A stretch of DNA of 64,000 nucleotides from Treponema vincentii F0403 (GCF_000412995.1 NZ_KE332512.1:1380694-1444693); one strand, 5' to 3'. Shown: positions 18,374 to 28,270, counted from the stretch's first letter. Program-made: numbers and translations. Notes: generated by a model from the letters alone, not told the origin.

Positions 18374-18606
18374 TAAAATAAACTTTCTCTTTCCGGCAGT
18401 GCAGGCTGATTTCTTCCATCTGACATAAAATCATCGGAAAATTCCGATAGACTTTTCCTTAGATTTTCCCAAGGATGATTTTGAGGATAAAGAATTATTG
18501 TTGTTCCTATCTTCTTAATACTGAGTTCAGAATGGTCGATATGAAATTCTTTTGGAATCCTTACCGCTTGACTATTTCCGCTCATAAATACTTTTGCACA
18601 AGCCAT
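18373..18606 (-). CDS. vapB: VapB-type antitoxin (AbrB/SpoVT fold)
   Basis: The 77-residue protein has the swapped-hairpin DNA-binding motif AKVFMSGNSQAVRIPKEF at its start and a C-terminal arm expected to block the VapC active site. The frame is open to 18651, but the ATG at 18606 has GGAGGAG in good position and gives the standard MACAKVF N-terminus. It precedes vapC with a one-base overlap. VapB-VapC complexes usually repress their own promoter. Confidence 0.9.
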   Translation of the reverse strand: MACAKVFMSGNSQAVRIPKEFHIDHSELSIKKIGTTIILYPQNHPWENLRKSLSEFSDDFMSDGRNQPALPERESLF

Positions 18607-18666
18607 ATTACTCCTCCGTATATATCTTAGTATATACATAAGAGTTTGCAAATGTCAATATTCACC

Positions 18667-19998
18667 TTAAATCGTAAACTCGGCATAGTGTTCATCCGAG
18701 GTATCCGCCACTGCCTCCGACTTTGTATATGAAAACGAATCGGAGTTCAAAAGCCCGAGAACGTTCATACCCGGATTCTGATATAAAAGATCAAGCAGCT
18801 CGATAAAATCCCGGATAACTTCGCGCGGGGTGATGTTTATATCGGCGCCGATTCGCTCATATTCAATTTTGATAAACGCTGCCAAATCATCTGTGTTGAT
18901 TTTCTGCTCATACCCGTAGAGCCCTGCGTGCATCGCGGCGAGTTTTTCACAGAGGATCAGCATTTCTTCCGCAGTAATCGGGTCAAGCCTGATCACCGGC
19001 GCGAGTAAATCCCGTGTGCCGGGCTTGGAAAACTTCCCTTCTGCAAGCCGGGAGCGGAGCGCCTCATAGCTGTAGACCCCTCGCCGTTTATCTTCAACCG
19101 CCTGCGGGGTCGCCCCCATGATAATACCGAGGTATTTTGCCTTTCCCTGCAAGGTGTCGTTGTACATGGTCAGCAGCTTTTCGTAGTTGTACTGGCGCGT
19201 AATGGAATTGGGAACTTTATAAATATTGACGAGTTCGTCGATCATAATCATCATGCCGGAATACCCTGCCAGCCGGAAAAAGGTTGCAAACAGTTTGAGA
19301 TACTCATACCAGTCGTCATCCGTGATGATGATATTGACACCAAGCTCTTCCTTTGCTTCCCGCTTGAGGGCATATTCGCCACGGAACCAGCGCACTACCT
19401 TTGCTTTGGTTTCATCATCGCCGTTGAGGTAGGCATGATAATAAGCGGAAAGCAGTTTGGCAAATTCAAAGCCGTGCACCAGCTCGCTCACCGATGCGGT
19501 TACGGCATATATTTTTTGGTCGACCAATGCGGTAAGCGCAGGGTCTCCCGGCTGCAATCCGCTTTCGGTAAGCGCCTCGGTTTGCACCGTGCTGATCCAC
19601 CGCTCCAGTACCAACGGCAGCGCGCCGCCTTCCGGCTTGGTCTTTGTGGACAGGTTCCCGATCAACTCGCGGTAGGTTGCAAGCCCCTGTCCGCGGGTTC
19701 CCTGCAGGCGGCGCTCCGGCGATAAGTCTGCATCCGCAACAATGAAACCGCGATCCATCACGTAGTTCCTGATAGCCTGCAGCAGAAAGCTCTTCCCTGC
19801 ACCGTATCGCCCGACAATAAACCGGAACGACGCGCCGCCCTCCGAAATAATATCCACATCGTGCAGCAGCGCCTGAATTTCGCTCTTCCTGCCGACAGTG
19901 ATGTAGGGCAACCCAATTCTCGGCACTACCCCGCCTTTTAAAGAATGCAATACCGCCTGCGCAATCCGCTTGGGTACCTTTCTATCCGATTCGTTCAT
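18667..19998 (-). CDS. BrxC/BrxD-related ATP-binding protein
   Basis: This 443-residue ATPase belongs to the family shared with BREX proteins BrxC/BrxD. Walker A is IVGRYGAGKSFLLQAI near residue 62, and Walker B is MIMIDELVNIYK near residue 255. A conserved sensor-like GIIMGATPQAVED follows near residue 295. The family is P-loop and probably remodels DNA or protein complexes in defence. Its start overlaps the upstream TerB-N gene by four bases (ATGA), so they are one translational unit. In related loci the third gene is an SF2 helicase; here vapBC takes that place. Role is inferred from context. Confidence 0.85.
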   Translation of the reverse strand: MNESDRKVPKRIAQAVLHSLKGGVVPRIGLPYITVGRKSEIQALLHDVDIISEGGASFRFIVGRYGAGKSFLLQAIRNYVMDRGFIVADADLSPERRLQGTRGQGLATYRELIGNLSTKTKPEGGALPLVLERWISTVQTEALTESGLQPGDPALTALVDQKIYAVTASVSELVHGFEFAKLLSAYYHAYLNGDDETKAKVVRWFRGEYALKREAKEELGVNIIITDDDWYEYLKLFATFFRLAGYSGMMIMIDELVNIYKVPNSITRQYNYEKLLTMYNDTLQGKAKYLGIIMGATPQAVEDKRRGVYSYEALRSRLAEGKFSKPGTRDLLAPVIRLDPITAEEMLILCEKLAAMHAGLYGYEQKINTDDLAAFIKIEYERIGADINITPREVIRDFIELLDLLYQNPGMNVLGLLNSDSFSYTKSEAVADTSDEHYAEFTI

Positions 19999-21806
19999 GT
20001 TGTTTCCTCTCCCACTATCTTAGCAATCTCGTCCCGGTAATCTTCCACAAGGGTAAAGGTTTCTCCGTCGCAGTCAACCGCATTGTCGCCGATGTAATCG
20101 AACAAGGCTTCGTTGATGGAGTCGGCAATGACATGGGGCAGTCCGTGCTGTGCGGCAATCAGCGCTTGTACCGGCTCTCCGCGCAGCAGCATCCGCAACA
20201 GCCGGGCTTGTCTATCATCCAACGGAACCGATGTCATGGACGGCAGGACTGGTGCATTATCCAACGGAACGGATTTCCCGGACGAATTGACTGACCCGGA
20301 TGGAATAGCTGCAGAAGATTCCATGCCGGCTTTGACGGATGCCTGTGTTCGGACTGCTGAGGCTGCTTCCGTATACCGTTCTGCAGACTCGGCGCTTTTC
20401 GCCGGCGCGCCCTGCGCATCTTCTTCGGTTAAAAGGCTGCCCTGAGTTTCAAGCGCATCCTGCCTGATTTTATCCAAACCGGCAAAATCAATCGTAATTT
20501 TCGGCCGCGCCGCTTCGATTTTTGCTTGCCGATCTTCCTCAATAACCGATTCGATATACGGCACTACCCATGCCGCTTCTTGCCGCTCTTTTAACGAATG
20601 TCCTGCCTTTAAGTATAAGCGCAACCGCCGGTCTGTTTCATGTAAAAAATCGGCAAGTATCTGTTTATTAAAATAGTAACTTTGATATGTCGAAATATAC
20701 CATTCGCCCTGCGTAAAGCGATATGAACGGGATGGATTCAACTCATAGATAGTCTCTTTCTGTTTCTTAGGATTATAATAGAGCGTGTATTCGAGAGGGT
20801 ACCAGCGCAGCTCTTTTCGATCGCCAAAGCAGAGGTAAAAAAGCGTTTTCCCATTCTTCCGGTATTGTGCCGACGCGAGCCTCCACACTGCTGCAAAAAG
20901 TCTGATTGCTTCCGCGCCCTGCTGCCGTATCAGTTTTGATTCGGAGATCTTCTTTCCGCCGAACGTGCAGAGTGCATTAAACACTTCCTGATCGCCGAAT
21001 TTTTCCGGATTATGCAGAATTTCAATTCCGGCATCTCTTTCCAACAACCTGCCGTCGATATACTTGCGCGCTACTTCCGGAGGGATATTGTTGAGCACAG
21101 CAAAGCCCAACATCCGTTGGTGAAGATTCTCCCGCAGGTTCCTGTTCTCATATCTGCCGAAGCCTGCACCCGGGAAGACTTTTTCAAATTCCTGCATTTT
21201 ACGGAGACTTTCTTCTGCGGATGCTGCTCCTATTCCATTTATCAGCTCATCCAGATATATCCGGACAAAGCCGCCGCAGTGATCCTGATAGTTGCCCTTT
21301 CGCAGTTCTGTCCGCCACGTAAAATAGCCGCGCAGCTCAGCTAACGATAAACTGTGATAAGTTAAAATAAAATAGCTGTTCAATGATCCATTCCATGGTT
21401 CATTATCTTCATAACTTTCCATGAATTTGCCCTGTACATAGAAATTTTTACATATCTGCTTAAATGTCCCGTTCCCGTATTGATAGAGGTTCCGCATCCG
21501 ACGGATTTGTTCCGGAATCGGTTTTTGTTTTTTTAAGGATGACGCTTTTTGCAGATTTTTAGCACCGATCCCCATCGCTGCCGGTTGCTGTACAGTTGTA
21601 TCCTGCTCCGATGTCTTTACTGCGAGCGTCTGACCGGCGAAAAGCGGGGCATCTTGATATTGCGCTTGTTCGGTATTCTTATTATCGAGAACGACCGTAA
21701 AGCCGTTTTGCTCACCGGAGTTGTCCGGCTCATCGTAAGAGCCTACTGTGTCCCGCCGTTTCTGAATCACTCTTTCAAAATCTTGTGCAAATTTTAACAT
21801 ATCCAT
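19995..21806 (-). CDS. TerB-N/TerB-C domain protein
   Basis: This 603-residue protein has no clear catalytic motif. About residues 100-270 look like the TerB-N domain (RMRNLYQYGNGTFKQICKNF, then WNGSLNSYFILTYHSLS, and GGFVRIYLDELINGIG). The last 80 residues (LLRGEPVQALIAAQ through FDYIGDNAVDCDGE) resemble TerB-C. A low-complexity, Ser/Ala-rich linker lies between. TerB-N/TerB-C proteins occur with a P-loop ATPase and an SF2 helicase in systems predicted to process DNA under stress or phage attack. Here only the ATPase follows. No strong Shine-Dalgarno is visible; an in-frame ATG at 21800 is an alternative start. Confidence 0.8.
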   Translation of the reverse strand: MDMLKFAQDFERVIQKRRDTVGSYDEPDNSGEQNGFTVVLDNKNTEQAQYQDAPLFAGQTLAVKTSEQDTTVQQPAAMGIGAKNLQKASSLKKQKPIPEQIRRMRNLYQYGNGTFKQICKNFYVQGKFMESYEDNEPWNGSLNSYFILTYHSLSLAELRGYFTWRTELRKGNYQDHCGGFVRIYLDELINGIGAASAEESLRKMQEFEKVFPGAGFGRYENRNLRENLHQRMLGFAVLNNIPPEVARKYIDGRLLERDAGIEILHNPEKFGDQEVFNALCTFGGKKISESKLIRQQGAEAIRLFAAVWRLASAQYRKNGKTLFYLCFGDRKELRWYPLEYTLYYNPKKQKETIYELNPSRSYRFTQGEWYISTYQSYYFNKQILADFLHETDRRLRLYLKAGHSLKERQEAAWVVPYIESVIEEDRQAKIEAARPKITIDFAGLDKIRQDALETQGSLLTEEDAQGAPAKSAESAERYTEAASAVRTQASVKAGMESSAAIPSGSVNSSGKSVPLDNAPVLPSMTSVPLDDRQARLLRMLLRGEPVQALIAAQHGLPHVIADSINEALFDYIGDNAVDCDGETFTLVEDYRDEIAKIVGEETT

Positions 21807-21813
21807 AGCAGTC

Positions 21814-21999
21814 TTACACGTTATCCGGCTCCGGCATCATCGCAGGAGACCACGGCTCCATATAAGCTATGGTAATAAAACAAGCATGATTGTCAACATA
21901 TTTGTACAGCGCCTCAGCATAAAAACAGGATTTTAGGAAGCAGAATGTAATGTCCTGCGGAGGAGAAGCAAGTCCTAATTCTCCCTCGAATGACGCCAT
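21814..21999 (-). CDS. Small ORF of unknown function upstream of the TerB-N gene
   Basis: A 61-codon ORF ends seven bases before the TerB-N start. It has no Shine-Dalgarno, no recognisable domain and an aromatic/Cys-rich middle (FCFLKSCFYAEALYKYVDN). It could be the remnant of a longer gene or a chance frame. It is listed because it occupies the gap and could be the first member of the TerB operon. Confidence 0.2.
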   Translation of the reverse strand: MASFEGELGLASPPQDITFCFLKSCFYAEALYKYVDNHACFITIAYMEPWSPAMMPEPDNV

Positions 22000-22020
22000 T
22001 GCGGTTGAAACGGGATCAAA

Positions 22021-22250
22021 TTAATGATGTAACACAGGATGTTACCCTTTCTCTTTACTGCTAAAAAGATAAACTACAGCAGAAAGTTACCATCGACAAT
22101 TAACGGTGTTCCGGGTACTCAGATTACGTGGGTATCCGATAAGCCTCAATCGGTCAGTATAGAAGAAGTTTTCGGAGAAATACGGGGGGAACGATAGAAG
22201 GAATCTCTGAAACCTATACTTGGGAGTTTAACGGCTTTAGTCTCAACTAG
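22021..22250 (+). pseudogene. Degenerate fragment of an Ig-like domain surface protein
   Basis: Plus-strand pieces in different frames read DVTQDVTL, then LPSTINGVPGTQITWVSDKP, then ISETYTWEFNGFSLN and a stop. The middle piece has the ITW[VS]SD pattern of bacterial Ig-like repeats. At least two frameshifts break it and no start is present. It appears to be the 3' remnant of a gene lost at the island boundary. It fills most of the 354-base gap between 22000 and the 5'-nucleotidase; the rest is a terminator. Confidence 0.35.
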
Positions 22251-22286
22251 GCGGCTCCCCACGGGTATACGTGCTTGAAAAAACAG

Positions 22287-22321
22287 AGAGCCTCTAAAAC
22301 CTTACAGGCTTTAGAGGCTCT
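22287..22321 (-). terminator. Terminator after the 5'-nucleotidase gene
   Basis: A 12-base perfect inverted repeat, AGAGCCTCTAAA (22287-22298) with TTTAGAGGCTCT (22310-22321), is followed on the minus strand by a T-rich run (CTGTTTTTTC). It lies about 30 bases after the gene at 22354. Confidence 0.85.
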
Positions 22322-22353
22322 TCTCCGGTATTTTTACTTATTTGCTTTGTGTG

Positions 22354-24264
22354 TTATTGATTCAGATCGTGAATATTGATGGACTTGACGTTCGGGGTTC
22401 TTCCGTCTGCAGAAGTCGGGATTTTAATATTCCCTGCTCTGATTTCGTCCAAAATCTTGTCCCGTCCGGCAACGTTCGGATCAAAACCGATGATCTTCCA
22501 GTTGTAATTCACCTGAGGGGTAATAACTCCCTTGTCCTTTTCTTTTACATAAGCGCCGATCAGATCGCGTATGCGCCCTGCATCCTGCATTACTTCATAC
22601 GAATCGTAGTATACGTCTTCCTGTGTTGCAAGTTTCAGGTTTTGCAGCGTACCGAAGCGGTAGTTGTTGACCGCAATTTTATACACCTTTTTAGGATCAA
22701 GGTCTTGCCCTTTTATTTTGACATTCTTGATTCTGTCCCCCGCTTCTTTTGAAATATCGATATCATAGTCGATACCTTCAAACATGTCGTAGTTGTAGCC
22801 GCGTACATTGGGATTGAACGAAATCGTTACATCGCCTTCTTTCGCGGTGTTGTAATATGACGCAGACCATTCCATGTATTTCAACAGGTTTTCTCCGGTC
22901 ATATTAATACCCCTCAGCGTATTCGGATATTTATAGATAAAGGCGACGTCTTTTTTCTTAAAATCGCCTTTTTTCAGATTCATATCAGAGCGGAAGGCCG
23001 CGGCAGAAGAAACATCAGCTTTGGTATAATAGAGCTGTACATCGTTGATTAAATCGATGAGTGCGGTATCTTCAAGCTGAATGGTGGGCATAGTGGTAAC
23101 TTTATCTTTTCCGGTAATGTAGTCCACATGCGGGATAAAGTCCTCGGTAACCTTTCCGACAATAACGTTTGCATCGGTAACGGACTGGTCATGCACAAAC
23201 TCAAACTCTTTTTCCATTGCCTTATCGGCGGCAACTTTTGCGGTTTCTCGGTTTTCAGCTTTGACGGAAACAACCTTCCATGCGCCGTTGTCTTTTTTCA
23301 CCTGCACTTCGCCCACGGCTAATGCCCAGCCGTAGCAGCCCGGTTCGATGATCCATGTTTTATCGCCGTTTTGACCGTCTATAAGGGTGGCATAGCGGGC
23401 GTGCTCATGTCCGCCGAAGATTAAATCGAATTCGGGGATTTGCTTTGCCATTTCGATAACGCCGCTATTGGTGCCGTATTCACCGTTGCGTCCAAGGTGG
23501 AACGCACCGATAAGCACATCGTATTGCCCCTTTAAAGAATCGACCGTTTGCCGTGCAACGGCAATCGGGTCTTCAAATTCAAGCCCTTTAAAGTGAGAGG
23601 GAGCAGCAGCTTCCCACATCGGGATATGCGGCGGCACCATACCGATAACGGCAACGCGGACACCTTCAATATTGAACAACTGATAGGGCAGTACGAAGTT
23701 GCTGCCGTCCTTGGTGTTTTTGATATTGGCGCTTACGACCGAACCGTTAAAGTGGCGGATATTGCGGGCAAGAAATTCCTTTTCAAAGTTGAACTCATGG
23801 TTGCCCAATACCCAGATGTCATAGTTCATATAATTGAGCGCCTGAATCATCGGATGGGTGTCGAGGTCGTTAAACAGATCGGCACTGTTGTCCTGCACCG
23901 TGTCGCCGACATCGATTAAGACGGTGTTGGGATTTTGTGCGCGCAATTCCTGTGCCAGCACGTAGGTTTTTACAAACCCTGCCGCAGGTGTTTCTTCGCA
24001 GACGGCATAATCAAAAGCATAGAGCCTTCCGTGTACGTCGCCCGTTACGCCGAAGGTAAGGGTAACGGCATCAGCTCCCGGCTGTCCCTTTTGAATAACC
24101 TTGTGGGTGAGCTTAACCTCATCCGATTGCTTTCCGCGCGCTTTTGCTGTGCGTGCGGTTGCCTGTCCCGAGCTCCGTGCTGCAGAATTTGTTTCAACGC
24201 AAGCAGTCAGCGAAAAAACAAAAATCAACGCAGCGGCAGCATACAGCATTCTTTTCTTGATCAT
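22354..24264 (-). CDS. Lipoprotein 5'-nucleotidase / metallophosphatase (UshA/CpdB family)
   Basis: This 636-residue enzyme hydrolyses extracellular or periplasmic nucleotides (and perhaps cyclic nucleotides) to nucleosides for uptake. It starts with a lipoprotein signal peptide ending in LTAC (about residue 22). The metallophosphatase domain has GVTGDVHGRL, DVGDTVQDNS, GNHEFNF and GGHEHARY, the full two-metal set. The C-terminal substrate-binding domain (about residues 380-600) contains YNYDMFEGIDYDIDIS, which matches the nucleotide-binding loop. An ATG lies six bases upstream, but the ATG at 24264 has GAAGGAG at proper spacing. It is transcribed alone, with its own terminator. Confidence 0.93.
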   Translation of the reverse strand: MIKKRMLYAAAALIFVFSLTACVETNSAARSSGQATARTAKARGKQSDEVKLTHKVIQKGQPGADAVTLTFGVTGDVHGRLYAFDYAVCEETPAAGFVKTYVLAQELRAQNPNTVLIDVGDTVQDNSADLFNDLDTHPMIQALNYMNYDIWVLGNHEFNFEKEFLARNIRHFNGSVVSANIKNTKDGSNFVLPYQLFNIEGVRVAVIGMVPPHIPMWEAAAPSHFKGLEFEDPIAVARQTVDSLKGQYDVLIGAFHLGRNGEYGTNSGVIEMAKQIPEFDLIFGGHEHARYATLIDGQNGDKTWIIEPGCYGWALAVGEVQVKKDNGAWKVVSVKAENRETAKVAADKAMEKEFEFVHDQSVTDANVIVGKVTEDFIPHVDYITGKDKVTTMPTIQLEDTALIDLINDVQLYYTKADVSSAAAFRSDMNLKKGDFKKKDVAFIYKYPNTLRGINMTGENLLKYMEWSASYYNTAKEGDVTISFNPNVRGYNYDMFEGIDYDIDISKEAGDRIKNVKIKGQDLDPKKVYKIAVNNYRFGTLQNLKLATQEDVYYDSYEVMQDAGRIRDLIGAYVKEKDKGVITPQVNYNWKIIGFDPNVAGRDKILDEIRAGNIKIPTSADGRTPNVKSINIHDLNQ

Positions 24265-24355
24265 GTGCATACTCCTTCACATTTTTTCAGAATCGCTAAA
24301 AATCTTATTCGAGTTTGCAGCGATATCCTTATATATAGTACGGATGCTATTCCGT

Positions 24356-25492
24356 CTATTTTCTCACTTTCTTTGCAGCCGGTATCTTCAATATAAAAAG
24401 AGCGACCAGCGCCGTACATGGAACCGCAGCGATAATACCGATGCTGCCGGAAATTCCGTGCATAATTTCTATCACAATGCGCGGTATATTGATAAACTGC
24501 TTAAAGCTCATGCCGTAGCCCCAAATCATCATTACGAGGGGCAGCGAAGAACCGGCAAAGGCTAAAATGAGCGTATTGCTCATGGTGCCGGTAATGTCTT
24601 TGCCGACGGTCAGCCCCGACTTAAAGAGCTCCCTTTTAGTAAGGCGCGGGTTTGCGGTTAAAATTTCCTGCATGGAAGAGGCAATAGACATACTGACGTC
24701 CATCACCGCGCCGAGCGAGGCAATCAAAATGGAGGTGAACAAAAGTCCGTCCAGCTGGAGATTATAATCCGGCGCCAAGTTGAGCAGCTGCTCACCGCCC
24801 TCCATATTAACGCCGGAAAGCTGCGCAAAATAGGAAACAATAGCCGAGATAATCCCCGCGATGGTGATGCCGGATACGGTACCGGCTATAGCGGCAAAGG
24901 TCTTGCGTGTAAAGCCGCTTATTAAAATAAAGCTGACAACAGTCATTAAAGACACCAATACGATGGAAACCGGCACGGGCGGGAAGCCTGCAAAGAGGGC
25001 GGGGATAAGCACGGTAACGATGAGCACGCAGGTAAACACAAGTCCGAGCGCGGATTTGAGTCCTTGCCCTCTTCCGAGCATGACCAGCGCGGCAAAAAAC
25101 AGAGCCGCCAGTACAAAGACATGGGTGTCGCGTTTAAGGTTATACAGCCATACGGCTGTTTGCCCGCCGCTTTCACGCAGCGTGAACACCGCTTTTAAGC
25201 CCTTATAGGCAAAATTGCTGTGTAAGCTGCTCAGCGTGTTATACACTTCAAACTCTTCATTTTGATAGGTGCCTTCAAGTATTTTTACGCGGAGTTTTTG
25301 CGTACCGCGGGACCGTCCCTGCACAACCGGATCGGGAGAAAGGTCTTCTTCCAATACTTCCTCCACAATACCCGTGGCAAACTCTTGGGTAAACGGCGTA
25401 TCGGGCTTGAGCTTATTTGAAATTTTGGGCATACCGATGCACAGCAGTACGGTAAGAATCAATACTGCCCCGGTAAATACTTTTTCTTGCAT
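24356..25492 (-). CDS. YibE/F-family membrane protein
   Basis: The 378-residue protein has an N-terminal membrane anchor, an extracytoplasmic beta-rich domain (about residues 35-120, LRVKILEGTYQNEEFEVYNTL) and about seven membrane segments. The loop MDVSMSIASSMQEI with small-residue helices around it is the conserved core of the YibE/F family. Function is unknown; it is sometimes placed near transport or two-component genes. The predicted mRNA leader is only about seven bases and there is no Shine-Dalgarno. It lies upstream of, and in the same orientation as, the 5'-nucleotidase gene, with 91 bases between. Confidence 0.88.
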   Translation of the reverse strand: MQEKVFTGAVLILTVLLCIGMPKISNKLKPDTPFTQEFATGIVEEVLEEDLSPDPVVQGRSRGTQKLRVKILEGTYQNEEFEVYNTLSSLHSNFAYKGLKAVFTLRESGGQTAVWLYNLKRDTHVFVLAALFFAALVMLGRGQGLKSALGLVFTCVLIVTVLIPALFAGFPPVPVSIVLVSLMTVVSFILISGFTRKTFAAIAGTVSGITIAGIISAIVSYFAQLSGVNMEGGEQLLNLAPDYNLQLDGLLFTSILIASLGAVMDVSMSIASSMQEILTANPRLTKRELFKSGLTVGKDITGTMSNTLILAFAGSSLPLVMMIWGYGMSFKQFINIPRIVIEIMHGISGSIGIIAAVPCTALVALFILKIPAAKKVRK

Positions 25493-25505
25493 ACTCTGTT
25501 ATAAA

Positions 25506-25535
25506 ATTATAACGCGGGATTGAAAGAATAGTCAA
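25506..25535 (-). promoter_or_regulatory. YibE/F gene promoter
   Basis: On the minus strand TTGACT (25530-25535), an 18-base spacer and TATAAT (25506-25511) predict a start near 25499, about seven bases before the ATG at 25492. No Shine-Dalgarno fits the leader. Confidence 0.6.
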
Positions 25536-25642
25536 CAAAAATTTATAAGTAATAATCCATAATTAAGAATTCGTATTCTCAAAAGATATAAAATATGCTA
25601 TACATAGCCTTCCGCTTAAAAAAATTCATCAAGAGGTTAATA

Positions 25643-26044
25643 ATGAAAAAACGTTTTTCTCTTCGTTACAGGCTTATTCTGATTTTCGGTATATTGATTG
25701 CAGCGGCAGGTACTACCGAAGGTCTTTTAGCAATTAGAATTGCCCGCAAAGCAGTAACAGAAAAAATCGAGGTGCATCTCATGGGTAAGGCACGCGATAC
25801 GGCTGAAATTTTAGATGGAAAAGTAATGCAGTGGTTCCAATTACTGGAAGGTATCGCACGGGCGCCGCTGTTACGGGATTCAGGATTATCGTATCAGGAA
25901 AAAGCAGTCATGCTGCAAGCCCTTGCCGACTCTGACAGCGCTTTTCAAAAGCTCAATATTGTTGATAAAAAAGGAATAGGTTATTTACCGGACGGGCGCA
26001 TCAGCGATATTTCCGCTATAAAATATAAGAAATATCCTCTATAA
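25643..26044 (+). pseudogene. N-terminal stub of a methyl-accepting chemotaxis protein
   Basis: A frame of 133 codons starts at [16 protein letters not shown] (AAGAGG upstream), the same N-terminus as the full receptors at 30035 and 52575. It contains the first membrane segment and the first third of the dCache ligand domain, then stops after GRISDIS and a short unrelated tail. The HAMP and signalling domains are missing. The next complete receptor begins 35 bases later. It is a receptor gene cut short, probably by recombination between paralogues; the same frame is open to 25595. Confidence 0.8.
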
Positions 26045-26078
26045 TTGTTTAAAATAAGATAAAATGGGGTTATACAAT

Positions 26079-28175
26079 ATGTCAAAAAAAAGGTTCTCAA
26101 TCAGCAACAAATTAATTATCATTTTCGGACTTTTAATTGCGGCAGCATCGCTCATCGAAGGTACACTAGCGCTCCGTATTGCCCGCCAAGCTGTAATCGA
26201 AAAAATAGAGACACAGCTTATCGATAAAGCGTTGGACGAAGCGGAAATTATCGACGCAAAAATAGCCGCGTTTTTTCAATTTTTAGAAGGCCTATCCCGC
26301 ATACCGATACTATATGATACAACCGCTTCGTATCAAGAAAAATTACACGTGCTGCAAAAAGACGCAATAGCCAACAACAACACAATACTTGAATTGAATA
26401 TCAGCGATCCCGCAGGGGTCTGTTACGCACAAAACGGCACAGTGGACGTAAACGATAGAGAATGGTTTAAAGCTTCAATACGAGGCAGCCGTTTTGTTTC
26501 CGATTTATTGATTTCAAAAACAACACAAAAACTTATCAGCACCTTTTCAATTCCGATTTATGATAATGAGCACCGTATTATGGGTGTTTTATCGGCTGAT
26601 ATTTCCGGCCTCTGGTTTAGGGATAATATTAAGGATATTAAAATAGGCAAAACGGGAAACTACTACATCATAGGACCGACAGGGGCAACGATTGCCGATC
26701 AGGATATTAATGCCGTAACAAGTATGCTGAACCCCAGTGAAGAGGGACTTACCAACGCCGAGCTGGACTCCTGCGGGAGATTTGAGAGACATGCCGTAGC
26801 TTCTTCGGAACCCGGCATCGGGTATTATGAATTTGAAGGAGTTTCTAAAATTGCGGCTTACACAAAACTAAAGTCGGCTGCATGGACAGCTATCGTATGC
26901 GCACCCGTACACGAATTTATGGAAACCGTAAACACACTCCGTACAAGCCTTATTTTAATCGGGCTCGGCATTTTTGCAGGAGCCGTTTTGATTGTCTATT
27001 TAGTAGCCCGCAATATGGTAAAACCTGTTAAACGGACGGTTGCGGCCTTAAAGAATATTGCTCAAGGGGAAGGAGATTTAACCGTTAGTCTTCCGGTAAC
27101 GGGGAATGATGAGGTAACGGATTTATCCGAATATTTTAACGAAACCATTACAAAAATAAGAAACGCAATTAAATCGATCGGCATAAACTGTAATCAGATG
27201 GAAGAAATCGGAAATGAGCTGTCTACCAACATGACCGAAACGGCAAGCGCCGTACACGAAATAAGTACGAATATCGACGGGGTTAAGCACCAAGCGATGA
27301 CACAGGCGGCAAGCGTTGCCGAAACGGCTGCAACCGTCGAAGAAATTGTCCGCACCATTAAGCAACTGAATACGGGCATCGAGATGCAGGCTGCAAGCGT
27401 TGCACAATCTTCGTCTTCCGTAGAAGAAATGGTCGCGAACATCGCTTCAATAGGACAAACACTCGCTAAAACCGACAGCGCTATTAAAGACCTTACCGCC
27501 GCGACCGGCGACGGTAAAGCGACGCTTGTAACATCGAATACCGTAACGCAGAAAATTGCGGAAGAGTCCGGCAGCTTGCTTGAAGCATCGAGCGTTATCC
27601 AGCACATTGCATCACAAACGAATCTGTTAGCAATGAACGCTGCAATAGAAGCCGCTCATGCGGGAGAAGCAGGCAAAGGTTTTGCCGTCGTCGCAGACGA
27701 AATACGGAAGCTTGCAGAAGAATCTTCCGTGCAGGGAAAAACGATTACCGCAACATTAAAAACACTCTCATCGGAAATAGAAACGCTTGCCTCTTCGTCA
27801 AAGACGGTAGAAGGAAAGTTCAATGCAATTTTTACTCTTGCAGAGCAGGTAAAGGAAATGAGTGCCCGCCTTACCGAAGCCATGAAAGAACAGGGAAACG
27901 GCAGTAAGGAAGTGCTTACCGCTATCAAGAACATCAACATGGTAACAACGGAAGTGCAGGCCGGTTCTGAAGAAATGCTGAAAGGCAGCGAAAGCGTTGC
28001 ACAAGAAATGCGGAAGCTGGATGACCTAACCCGCATCATTACCGACAGTATGAACGAGATGGCATCGGGTGCAATACAAATCAACAACGCCGTACAGGAA
28101 GTGCACGAAATTACGCAGAAGAACAAACAAAGCATTCAGAACTTGGCCTTAGAAGTCAGTAAATTCAAAGTCTAA
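26079..28175 (+). CDS. Methyl-accepting chemotaxis protein with dCache sensor (receptor 1)
   Basis: The 698-residue receptor has TM1 (about residues 10-32), a dCache extracytoplasmic ligand domain (about 35-285), TM2 (about 288-310), HAMP (about 311-365) and the cytoplasmic signalling domain. The hairpin tip [20 protein letters not shown] and [11 protein letters not shown] is conserved. It ends SKFKV without a CheR-docking pentapeptide. [11 protein letters not shown] at 26079 aligns with the other receptors' starts and has GGGGTT upstream; an ATG at 26064 is in frame but lacks a site. It signals to CheA/CheW. The signalling half is nearly identical to receptors 2 and 3, the ligand half is not. 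Confidence 0.95.
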   Translation: MSKKRFSISNKLIIIFGLLIAAASLIEGTLALRIARQAVIEKIETQLIDKALDEAEIIDAKIAAFFQFLEGLSRIPILYDTTASYQEKLHVLQKDAIANNNTILELNISDPAGVCYAQNGTVDVNDREWFKASIRGSRFVSDLLISKTTQKLISTFSIPIYDNEHRIMGVLSADISGLWFRDNIKDIKIGKTGNYYIIGPTGATIADQDINAVTSMLNPSEEGLTNAELDSCGRFERHAVASSEPGIGYYEFEGVSKIAAYTKLKSAAWTAIVCAPVHEFMETVNTLRTSLILIGLGIFAGAVLIVYLVARNMVKPVKRTVAALKNIAQGEGDLTVSLPVTGNDEVTDLSEYFNETITKIRNAIKSIGINCNQMEEIGNELSTNMTETASAVHEISTNIDGVKHQAMTQAASVAETAATVEEIVRTIKQLNTGIEMQAASVAQSSSSVEEMVANIASIGQTLAKTDSAIKDLTAATGDGKATLVTSNTVTQKIAEESGSLLEASSVIQHIASQTNLLAMNAAIEAAHAGEAGKGFAVVADEIRKLAEESSVQGKTITATLKTLSSEIETLASSSKTVEGKFNAIFTLAEQVKEMSARLTEAMKEQGNGSKEVLTAIKNINMVTTEVQAGSEEMLKGSESVAQEMRKLDDLTRIITDSMNEMASGAIQINNAVQEVHEITQKNKQSIQNLALEVSKFKV

Positions 28176-28225
28176 TCTTTTGAAAATATTTTTTCCGATA
28201 AAAAGAAAATACCCCCACAACCCCT

Positions 28226-28255
28226 TTGACAAGAAAAACCAGTATATATTACAAT
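28226..28255 (+). promoter_or_regulatory. Promoter of the patatin gene
   Basis: TTGACA (28226-28231), an 18-base spacer and TACAAT (28250-28255) give a predicted start near 28262, a few bases before the candidate ATGs at 28265-28274. Confidence 0.65.
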
Positions 28256-28270
28256 AGTTAAAGGATGTTA

